Positions 14,001-26,000 of a stretch of 64,000 nucleotides of DNA are shown here, piece by piece. The stretch lies in NCBI GenBank assembly GCA_036850595.1, contig CM072154.1, positions 19,351,330-19,415,329 on the forward strand. Reading direction: 5' to 3'. The position numbers were made by a program, and so were the translations under genes. Below the pieces are notes generated by a model that worked only from the letters and a program-made list of their open reading frames with translations, was not told where the DNA came from and ran no database searches. Origin of the DNA: Rhyacichthys aspro (taxonomy: Eukaryota; Chordata; Actinopteri; Gobiiformes; Rhyacichthyidae). Within the stretch, counting starts at the first letter, position 1. Every line of letters starts with the position of its first letter.

Positions 14001-17000
14001 TTAATAAATGTTGGAGGATGTGAGTAATTCTCAAATTCTCAATTCTAATTTAATCACTGCACAAACAAACCCTGGAGCTGACTAATTATTTGTAATGGAA
14101 GAAAAGACCAATCTTTAGATATTATGCCAAGATTTAACTAATAAACCCTTTTTGTAGGATAAAACATAAGCTGCATCTTGGTGCAATACAAAATTAGCAT
14201 TAGTCAACACTGCACATTGTACATTTTTTTCACCTTTGACATCAGTGTACAGTATATATAGTTGTATTTCAATCCTGTTTACATCCTGCTTTTATCTTAC
14301 TTATATTTTAAACTTTTAATACTTTAGACACAAATCCCACGAGATGACACATGAGATACAAATACAAGACCAGATTTTGACAGTATTTCCAGGCGTGGCT
14401 GGTTAAAGCTGTGGTTGTTCTGTGTCTTTACAAAGAGCATTGTTTTCTTACAATCTTAACATATTGTTTGTGTCTTGTGCCACTCTTTTGCTGTTTCTTA
14501 TTTCCTCTGAAAACCAAATGTTGCCACAGATGATTTAAAAGTGTTGGGGGCATCTTGAATACTAATGTAACCCTCACACTCATCAGCTGATATCACCAGA
14601 CAACTTTTCACCTCGACGAGAAATCTTGTCACATTTTGATCTTGCAATAACTTTTGTCTCACCCCCAATAATATACTTTTGATATTGTGTTTTGACATTT
14701 AACCTTTTCTCATTGACGTGTTTTATAACTGACTTTTGACAACACTGGCTTCACGAGGAGCCAAACTACAGGATCCTCAGAGGGTCAGAACTCACACTTG
14801 AAATTCCTATTGGGTTTACAGAAGGGCTACACTCGATGTTGCTTTGTTTACCTAAAGCCCGGTCACTTTTACAATCAATGCAGGTTAATACCCTCGTAAA
14901 CATAAGGAAATAATGCAAAGATCTAGGGCAGTGGTGTCAAACTCAAAGTGATGAGGGGAAAGTTCATAACAATCCTTTCAGGGGCCGAAGATGGTGACAT
15001 TTGGAAGCTTTTATTACATTTTGAATGTGATATTTTATCTTCGTTTGAGTCTTACAAATGTTTTCACACAAGCAATCATTTCCTCCTTTTGTGGAAACTG
15101 GTTTTAGTTGGATTTGATCAGGTTTAAGTCAGATTTGAACAGGTTTTAGTCCGATTTGAACAGGTTTTAGTCGTATTTTAACAGATTTTAGTCAGATTTA
15201 AACAAGTTTTAGTCAGATTTCAACAGATTTTAGATGGATTTCAATGGATTTTATTTATCTCTGTAGCACAAATCCATCAAAAACATGTTCAAATTCAATG
15301 AATAAAACCTAGTGCCAAAAATATCCCCTTCTAAAATGAATGAAGGGCTACATAAAACATTGCAACGGGCCGCGTTTGAGTTTGACGTGTGTGGTCTAGG
15401 GTCATTCACTTCTGCTGACAATAGGAAACACCAGGCTGAATTTACTGCACAGCTCGACCTTAAAACATTTGGCCGAGCTGGTGTCTGACGGTGCGGTGTC
15501 AGTGCTGTGTCAGAGTCAGTCACGCTGGGCGGGTTTCCTTTATTCTGCAGCAGCACAGCGTCTTAAAAGAGCGTTTAAGGCTGACAGCTGAGCCACAAAC
15601 TAAACGCCCCAGAGAACGCTCCGAGGGATAAACGCCGCTTATTGATGTTAAGAAAGCCGCTCCACAGAGTCAGCGGCAAAAGTGGTTTATGACCAGAGGC
15701 TAAATCCTAAACATAAAAATCATCAGTGCGTACCTCTTTAGTTTTATCCATGGCTTTTAAAATGGCAACGTTGAGCTTCTCCAGCGCAGTCAGGACGTTG
15801 ACGTATTCGCCGACGTGTGGACTGAAGTGCTCTGTAGAGACAGGAAAAGATACTGTTGAGCAGGTTTACACTGATTTTGACTCAAGATATTTATAAGAAT
15901 GATTGTTTTTTAACATCTGATCATGATAAGAAGTGTAACGGAGAAACTTCAGGTGGCTCTTCATCATTTTTCTGCAGAATACACTGTAATTTTTTGCTTT
16001 TTGCTGCTTCTGCACTCATCTTGTCCTTGGAAACTAGCCTGAATCACTTCCTACTTCCTACGCCCTGTTCCCTCATACACGTCCAGATAAAAACATCATC
16101 CTGACTCTACTCCATATCTCTCACTCTGCAGGTGACAGTGTATAATTGTGTCACCTTTCGAGCAAGGAGTAAATGACATTAGAGACACTTGGATTTCTTT
16201 CATCGTCTTCATTAGATCTCTCACCTTAGTTTGAAATAAAATCTCCAACATTGTGGGGAATAGCAACATTTCAAAGTCTTTTAAGTGCTGTTTTGTTTTG
16301 TTTTTTACTATTATATTTTAAAGGTGCAATATGTAAACTATTGGAGTATATAACACGTCAAAACAGTCAAAAATTAGGAAAATTAGACATTTAAAGCCCT
16401 AGAGAATCTCAATAAAAGGAGATATTAGTTTCAAAAAGGCTGCTACTGTTTTTTAAAGTGAGAATGGACATGTATGAACGTAATCGTTTTGTTTCTAATT
16501 GTTTGAAATGACCTATTTTGTGTGTTATAGACAACAGTGTGTCCCTGAAAGGCTGCCGTAGGTGCTCACAGAAAGCAGAAAGAAGGTGTATGTATAAAGT
16601 TTTCAGTTCTATGTAAGTGTCCATCTAGAGTCATGTATTGAAACTTGTCTCACCTGAGAGCTGGTCGATGTCCAAGTTGCTTTAAAAAAGACAAAAAGAA
16701 AGACATGTTTATTCCCTGTAGTTGAAACACACATACATTTAATCCTGGTCATTATTTGCTTTAAACTTCTTTTTGTAAATGCTGTAAGTTTTGTTATGAG
16801 CCACTAGCTGTGAAATGTTTCTGTATTTCTACGTCTTATCTGTGCTCATCAGTGTGCAAACCGAAAGCACTGCTAACTCTGGGGCTGTTGAGTGAAGGCT
16901 CCAGGCTGAATATTGACATAATCTTTATTGAAGTGCGATAGCAGCGTCTGGAGGCAGGCAGGAGCGGAGCAGCAGGGGCCGCAGATGGCATCAGCACCGG

Positions 17001-20000
17001 GGTAAAATCCAAAAGAGAGAGGGGCTTACTCTGTTCGCTGCCGGTCGATGGAGTAATACAGCTCCTGCATCTGCTCTTTGGTGAGGATCCCATCGGTGAA
17101 GTAGGACTGAAACTCCTCCAGCGACAGCTTCCCATCGTCTGAAAGATACAGCAGAAGGACACTTGACTAAAGAGGTTTTATCACTTCATCGGAGAGGCAC
17201 GATTAGCATTTTGACCTTTTGCCAGTGACCGTGCTGTCTGGAAGGAGAGTTTGGTTCAGAGTGCCTGCTTTCACAAAGATGTTTACAGCTTTAATGCATT
17301 AGACAAAAAAATAACACGAAGCTAACATTATCCACAAAATAGAGGCTGCAGTGCTTTATATTGTATTACATTATTGTATTTTACAGTCTCCAAAGGGCCA
17401 GGCTGTAATACTTTTACTTTACTGGCAAAGCACTTCAATTATCCCAGGATATGTGGTGCCAATACGCCAAAAGGGTCAATGTTTATTTGATGAATATCAG
17501 CAAAATATAAGCGACAGAGAGCCATCATTGCTTTATCATTGATTTTCAGTGTCTTCTGTAAACATCTGTGAAACTCCTATAAAGAAAGGAATAACTTTAC
17601 CATCTTTTCCAGATAAAATTTGAAAGATCTTACCAGGACAGTATCAGTAATTATCCACTGAATCTATAATACTATCACATTTTTTCTGTATTGAGTGACA
17701 GCTTTTCCACTTTACATTTTCAGTGGCAGTTTTTGAACATCACAACAATTTCAGAATCTATTTTGGAACTAATTTTTTTTTTCCACCACTAGAGGACTGT
17801 AGTAAAATCTGCAGTAATTTGTTTTTTTTTAGCCCATTACTGCAGGGGAACAGTGGTTTTAATGACGCCACGCGGAAAAAATAAACACCCATAGGAATTA
17901 TAATCAACGATGCAGTGTCTTTTTAATGAGGCCTTATCTTTGCTGCGGATGGTCTGTGCCGCAAAGTAACACACCCACTGTTTCAAATTCCAGCACCAAT
18001 TAAATAATCCCATTAAAACTTTTGCCCTAATGTGTTTTTGCAGCACAGTATTTGTAAAAATGAAAGCTCAAACGGTGCAAAGGTAGGCGTCTGATGAGCA
18101 GCGTCTTGGGTCCTGAGTAAAGAGGCCTGTGTAGGAAGTCACTTCAGAGCGTAATGAGATCCCGCCGCCTGCACTGAAGCCTTTTGAGACCCGGCTCTTA
18201 GTTGTGCACCAGGCAACAGAGCACACGCCGATGGGCCCGAGCCAACACTGAATCAAATCATCTGCCAGTTCATAAGAGCAATTTTGACTTGTTGCCAGCG
18301 AAGGACAACTCTGTGAGAAGTGCTGGCAGCAAAGGTACGAGTAAAGTTCTCAGAGTTAAGAAACTATGGTTCAAGGTTGTTTCAGTGAAGACCCGTCTAA
18401 AGCAGAGGAATAACACATAATAAGTTAAAATGGCGCTTTTATCCCATCCTCACACACATTTATTATCTCAGGAATTATACTCTTTTATGGTTTATTCAAA
18501 GAGCTATCGCAGCATAATCTTTAGCACAAAGCAGATAATCAGTCTTGCTCAATATAATGAAACTTTTTAACATTTTAGTAAAACTTTTATAATTTCAGGA
18601 CATTTCTTGGACTTTTTGTTGCGTTGTCTCATTAACAGTCACAGTTTTCTTCATTATTTTTAAATACAAAAGGTTTATATATAGCTATATCACCTTGAAT
18701 TATTCTATTCGAAGGTGAAAAGTCAAGCTACAGCAGCCTCAGAGGGTCAAAACTCAAACTACAGCAGTCTCAGAGGGTCAAAACCCAAACTACAGCAGCC
18801 TAAGAGGGTCAAAACTCAAACTACAGCAGTCTCACAGGCTCAAAACTCAAACTACAGTAGCCTAAGAGGGTCAAAACTCAAACTACAGCAGTCTCACAGG
18901 CTCAAACTACAGTAGCCTTAGAGGGTCAAAACTCAAACTACTGTAACCTCAGAAGGTTAAAAGTCAAACTGCTGCAGCCTCAGAGGGTCAAAAGTCAAAC
19001 TACAACAGCCTAAGAGGGTCAAAAGTCAAACTACAACAGCCTAAGAGGGTCAAAACTCAAAATCAAATAATATAATAAATGCATAATGTAAAAAAATCAT
19101 ATAAAATCCTTGTATTGTCAACCTACAAGTCTTTCACAGTGTTTTTTTTTTTTTTTACAGAATATGCTGAATATAAACTACACTGGCCAAAGGCGTCTGC
19201 ACTCGCCCCGGGCCCTGACAGACCTGACACCTGCGTTACCATGGCAACTGTCCATATCATGATAACACACTGAGAGCAGCAAATATGGCTCATGTGGAGA
19301 TGGAAAGAGCAATACAACTCTCTGATGCAAAGGCAGCCTCACAGGGTCAAAAGTCAAACTACACCAGCCTTACAGGGTCAAAACTCAAATTACAGTAGCC
19401 TCAGAGGGTCAAAAACAAATCAATGTACAGAAGGCATGGACATAATGTTGCATCATTTAGTAAGTTTTAAAATATTGTGGGTTTTATTTATATTATTTTA
19501 CACAGGACAATATTCATTCCAGGACATTTTAATCCATTTTCAGTTGTAACTAAAAATATTCTCTAAAAACTATTCTCCAGTCCAAGCTAAAGTTTGTCTT
19601 TATAAAACTGTTTAACAAGTAAAAAAAGGAAAGAAAATAAATGTTTTTTTGGGTTGTTTTTTTAGCAATTATATTCAGTGTTGGAGGGAACACAATCTGC
19701 TGCCCCTCTGACTTTCTCCAGCCTTCTTCATTTAAGCAGCTTTTTTCAGATTCACACTCGATCAGCCACTCGGTACAAGTTCCCGAGCAGCTCAGATGGC
19801 ACATTATGCAAGTTCTCTCTGTTTTCTCTCGAGATTGAGCTGCGCTGGTGAAAGGGTTTCAGGCATTTTACTATATTTATCTCTCAAAGAACATCAGCAG
19901 AGGCATGTGCTGCATCCAAAAGAGAATCAATGGGTCACAGTGGCATCTGTATTGAAGGGCTAGTCCCGTTAATGGATGAGTGGGACGGGCCACAGCTGAA

Positions 20001-23000
20001 AAATGACAGTATTTGTCGCTGGGCAGAGCACTTAAAATAATGAGGATATTGACTTTTTTCTTAGTGAAAACAAAAGTAGACAAACAAAATGGAGTCTAAA
20101 TTGAATAGTAACAAGTAAATCAGATCTGTTGTGGAAACTAAAGAAGATGTAAGAGATAAATAATAAAATAAGGGTCACTGTTCCAGTACGTCAGGTTTGG
20201 AACAGGCACTTTTGGTATCCCATCACCTTTTAACCAATCAAAATGCAAATTTGACTCTACACTAGCCATAGTTTATAGTGTTATCAGTTATCAGTGTTTT
20301 CATTTTGCAAATAAGCTAAAGGTTTAGTATTACTGCTTAGGGAAATGGAGAACATTATGCTTACTGCAAAAACTGACTATAAAAATTAATTATTAACATT
20401 AATTTAAGAGAATTTCTGGTCTGTTGTACCTAGATTCTCACTTAGTTGTTTGTTTACCCTCACTTAAAGCCTGGATTCAAGGCAAAACTGTGTCACTTTG
20501 TTTTTTACCTATGTTTGTTTTCAAGAAAAACAAAACGTCTTCTCAAATGGACATCAATTTAATATTCATTTTAAATCCAGCAGCTGCACTTGGAATGAAA
20601 TAAACTAAATCTCAGACGCAACTATCAACAACTAGTGATGTATAACTGCAGATATCTTATGAAACTTATGGAAAATAGTATAAAATATTAAGTAGTTTTA
20701 GGCTCTGAGTGTTTAGTTTAAATCTCTGACTGTCATAGTGTAATATCGTAACAACAGTGCATTGTATCGAAAGCACAGGTTTGTAAACGGTGTATCAGCT
20801 GCTTAGAGACATGAGATTTCATTATGGAATATCTGGATTTTGCAGCAATTGACTGTGACTCGCTGCTGTCGATGCGAAACCTCTGCAGAGAAATTCAAGT
20901 GTCGCTGAGACGGATGGTGGATCGTTTCCTCGGGAAGAAAACCAGCTCTAGTTCAAAACAATGGCTCACTGTGACCTAAATAAAAAGCCTCCCTCTAAAT
21001 TAAAAGGCTTGTGTCTTTTCAGGAAATAGTCTGTGGCGTTTTTCCTCGAGCTAAATCTGCTAACAACCAGAACATCAGTAATTATTCATAAACCCAGCTG
21101 TCGGAGTGATTATTTTAGGAGAAAGGTGAGTGGGATGTGTTACATTCGAGGACGATTGATTTTTGGGCATCTGCCTGCAACAGAGCTAAATCAATTCAGT
21201 GAAAGGAATTCGATTGTAAAAGGGCATTTTTAATCAGACTTTTCTCTCTTTGCATTTTGAGTCGCCAAAATTGTTGAGGCACTGAATCCCCAATCATTTT
21301 ACTGCTGAATGAATGAATGCAGAAGAAAATAATTGACGTCTCAAGACATTATTTTGAGGTTTAACACTGCTCCGTCAGCTCCAGCCGCAGTTCTGCAGTA
21401 ATTCTGTTCAACACTGCTTTGGGCCATTTCTGCTGCGGTTTACAATCCACTGCCGTTTTAATTAAAATGTGAAGAGAACAACTACTGTGTGGAGCAAACT
21501 CAAAGCGGGTTTCAATGTCTGCAAAACAAGACTGAGGCTTTTACAGCTTTTACAACAAAAGAGTATTTTCATTTTAGTGTTTAACTTTTATCTTTTCTGC
21601 TGAGTATAATTACATTTTCATATTTATTTTATAATCCGGTGTATCTCAGACTGTGGTGTGAGTAACACTGGTGCTACTCTGGCTTTTGTGAGTGGTCCTC
21701 GGAGTATTTTAGATTTATTTTTAAGATTGAAGTTTGTTTTTGTGTTTGAACCAACATTATAGCACAAAGTTAAGCTTTACGTCCATGAACCGTATTCTGG
21801 TGTAGACCTTGTTTAAGCCATCTAAATGCAGTACATATAAAAACACTGGAACACTTTTAATCTATGAACCAGGATGCCCCTCAAACTCTTTACTGTTGGC
21901 TGTGCAAAATATTTGGAGTCTTCATGCCCTGAGACGCTGGAACAGCCTCCAGAGGATTTAAAGAGAGCTCAAAGCATCCACATTTTTAAACAGAAACTCA
22001 AAACTGATTGATTCAGTCTGGCTTTTATGTCATGTTTTATAAAAAGTCCAGATTATACCTTAGTTTTATCTCACTATTAACATTTTTTATTGTATTTTTT
22101 AGTGGCTCAAACTTGTTTTTATTCTATTTTAGTCTATTTTACCGAGTAAAATAGAGAAACAAAGCCAATGCTGTTTTGAATAATGATTGTATTTGATCAT
22201 TTTATATTATATAGGGTCGCAGTGGCTCAGGAGGTAGACCGGGGCCCAATACCGGGAGGTTGAGGGTTCGATTCCCGCTCGCCCCGGTTCATGTTGTCAT
22301 TGAGAAAGACACTTCACCTACTTTGCCTCCAGTGCTGCAGCACCATTGTATGAATGATGATGGTGGTGGTGTAATATGTCATTTTAATTCCTTATTGACA
22401 GCCATAGACTGCAGCAATGGTAATTCATTTAATATTGTCTTAAAAAATTAGTTCATTTATATTAGTTTTCAATTTACAGTTGCATGTCTGGCTTTGGCTG
22501 TAAACCTGTCAGTCAATCAGAAAGGAGTATTCAGCAAAACAGTGTAGAGTGGATTTAATTTGTAGATTATCAACACTTTAGTATCATAAAAAAATGTCCT
22601 TTTCTTATAATGTCAGCTATAATAATCTCTGTTGAGGTAAAATACTGAAGTGTGGGACTCTTCATTTTGAGGAAAAATGACATTTGCTGTCCTCCACTTT
22701 ATTTAGTGACATCCTTGAAATGGCTTTGTTATAACTTATGTGGGTCAGTTCAGGACGGTTCGATGAAATCTGACACTGGAGATGATTCAAAATAACAAAT
22801 CACACAAGTGGCAATAAATCAACACAGAACCGAGGTCTGTGTTGTCAACCCAAAACGAAACGGTAAACGCTGCAGTGGCTGGAACTTTGAGCTCTGTATC
22901 ACAGTCCGTCACAAACAAGTGCTTTGTTTTTGTTCTGTTTAGTAACAATAAAAGAAATAACACAATGCATCCAAACAGAAAACAGAAAGCAGGGTTTGTT

Positions 23001-26000
23001 GTGTGTAAGGGACATCATGGTCTTAAATGTCCAGCTTTATTTCTGTGTTATAAGCTCCAGCTCCTTATTTCTCTCAAGAGACTACAGTTAAGTGCAAATG
23101 AAACTGCACTGCAAACAACTTACTATTTGTCCAATATATTATTTTATCTATACAAAAATGTGGTCCACAAGTGTTCTATGTGATATGGACAAGCTGCATT
23201 TGGCAAAAATGTGGGAAAACAGCCTTAGCTCAGTGAAAACCAAATACGAATCAAGATTTTTGTGTTATTTTTCCCAGTTTTTGCACTTTATGTGACAATA
23301 CAGAGGTGTGTTTCTAATCATTCACTAAAAATATGTTACTACAAATACTTTTTAATAGTTTAGTTTAGGTTTGCATCAGATCATTCTCAGAGAATAAGAC
23401 AGGTTTATGAATTTAAACTGTACTGTAAAAATAAAATCACCCAGCCTTGCCTATTTCTTCCATCTATGTCTTGTTGTAAATGCTATACAGTAAGAGGAGA
23501 GGAGCCTGTGTGGTGGGTGGTAACTGCAGTGTTGGAGGGGTATAGCAGCAGCCCACTCTCTGCCGATGGTAGGAGGCACCTTCCTCTCGAGGAGCAAGCA
23601 CCGCTCGGCTGCAAATGGAAGATAAGTCCCACAAAAACGCAACTGACTTCTCCTCACGTTTTTATCTGTCCTCCTTCGACACGGTAAAAGCTTTAAGTCG
23701 GTGCGAGTGCTCGAGGGTAAAAACACAACACGAAGGAGGAGAGGCCTCGCTGAGAAGCATGTGTTTAGACGATAAATATGACATCGGCTTTTTGTGCTAC
23801 GTTTTGTCAAGAAATGTTCAAAAGAATTATGGAAGAACAGAAAACATTAATAGAGAAAATGCCTCACATACTTTTGTCATGTCAGGTATTGGGAGCAGAC
23901 ACTTGACTGTATTTAAAATATTGGCAATAAACAAAGCTGTTCAATAGATTACTGAGTGCGATTACTGAGTTGTATAATATAAAGACTAATTTGCACTGGT
24001 TTCATTTACTTTTCTGATTTGGTTCAAAGCTTTGGATGTGATTTGAGCTTTGATTTCGACGTTTATTTGACAAAAGTGTGAAATTGTAGTTCATTGAATA
24101 CCATACTATCGTTACAGTTCTTCGTAATATGGAGACATTCATAATAACAATAAATCTGAGATAAATTGGAGAAACAGTAAAAGGATCTTCAAAGACGGCC
24201 AAGTCTGATAATGGTAAAATTCCCAAGGACTGAGTGTCCCTCTTTATTTTTATGAACCATCAGAAAGTTAAACATCAATTCCCTTTTTAATCAGAAATTA
24301 CTTTTCAATGACAAACACTGATGATTTCTTTAAATGCAGTGAACAGAACAGAGTAAAACCTCTTCTTTCACATTTGGAGAGTTTGAAAACAAGAAGAACA
24401 ATCTAAAATGGCAGTGGCTATGGAATTTTTGACATATTCAAGATTTTTGTCCTCATTATTTTCAAACTGAGATGTGTTTTTTTTTTTCTCTCTCTCTCTG
24501 TCTTTCAATGGCTTTACACAATCTGCGAACCACCTCAGAAAACCTCGCCTCGTGGTTGCATCATTAATGGAGCTGTTACATAACAACTCCACCATCCATC
24601 CTCAGAGGGCACCGAGCAGAGTTTGTAGATACTGCATGCATTAACGAGCTGCCACTTTTGCATTTTAGATCAGTTTTAACACATCGTCTGAATAAGAAAT
24701 TAAGAGGAGAAACAGATTTGGGTTTGTCAGCGCTCTTTTCTTTTTTTTTTTTTTTTCTCACACGATGAATGTTTTCCCAGAGGACATTGGGATTTCTTTG
24801 AAGTGAGAGGAGCATTTAGGCGTAACGTGGAAACGCATTTATCAAACACACCACTGACATGTTCGGAGGTTGGAGGCATTATATTCACATTAAGAAGAAG
24901 CTAGGGGGGAAAAAGTCTGCAAAAAATGGCACGATGGATTATCTGAATATGAGATTTCTGAAAATAAATGAAGGTTAGATGGTTGTAGTTATTATTCAGT
25001 GGAGAATACACACTTTTAAAGCCTCCCAAAAGCACGAGGCTGTGATTTTGCTCAATAACAGCAACAAAAGATGCTTGACCTTGGATATTTATATCTCTAT
25101 GTCCAAAAAGACGCAGAGAGATAAGCTCGAATCGGCTCCAAATCCCCTCGGACATTTAGCCGAACATACACTGATGACCGCACAGCTGTATTTTCATTTG
25201 TGCGTCTCATTTTAGAGCAACCACTCCTTCAAAGGGGCTTTAATTGAGTTTTAATTAACCGTAAAACTCAATTAGTGACATGTTTTTTGCTTACTCACCA
25301 TTCTTGTCTGCCCGTCGAAATATCTGCAAAAGACAGAAGAAGAGCGTGTTTAGTTTTGTGGATGGGTTTATGCTGCTGATGATTTATGATATGTTTTATA
25401 GTCATGTTCCTGTGTGTCAGACAGTGATGGATTCTGGGATGTCATGCAGTACAGAGCAATTTATCGGTAAGAGAGATATGTTTTTGAAGACATTTAAGAG
25501 GAGCTGCCATTTCATGAGCAGTTCAATAAAAACAAAAGAAAAATAAGGAAAATTACCCCAAAACAGAACGCTCTATTAACAGCTGTTTATATCTAGCACG
25601 CCAACATTGAATTTGATATGTTAATCTGAAATGGCATACTCAATTAAAATAGTTTTTTTAACCACTTTGAATATGTAATTATCACTGTGACATTTCCAGA
25701 AACAAAACCATTTATACTTTTCTGGTGAAATTAGCAGCTTTAAAGTTCATCATAAATTGAGAAGTGGACACTTACAGTCAAAAAGTAATATTTAGGGTTA
25801 GGTTCGGTTATAAGGATGAAAACTATTCTATTTTCTGGGGCAGGTGTGTAGGAAAGAAGAGAATCCTGCACACTGTCCAACTTCCAAATGTCCATCTGAT
25901 AAGAAAACATTTGGTTTTAATCACTGACTTGATTTTTGCCTTGTTGGAAAGAGGAGAGAGAAGCTAAAAAGAGCAAAAGGATGACGTGGAACAAACCGAG

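Noticed and set aside
14498..14698. Conserved small protein shared with 38337-38576 (ISIQDA-NTF)
   Set aside because: The similarity extends through non-coding flanks and is explained by two copies of one interspersed repeat.
16316..16625. MITE suggested by aaaggtgcaatatgtaa at its left end
   Set aside because: I could not find a matching inverted end or target duplication.
18715..18915. Small protein with repeated SNYSSLRGSK units
   Set aside because: It is a translation of the 31-bp minisatellite.
22214..22290. tRNA gene suggested by A-box and B-box sequences
   Set aside because: There is no acceptor stem and box spacing does not permit a cloverleaf. The downstream block is the usual SINE body, so I call it a SINE.
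23451..23810. 119-codon minus-strand frame in NECAB intron 2
   Set aside because: No domain, no splice context, and overlapping frames on the other strand; treated as chance.
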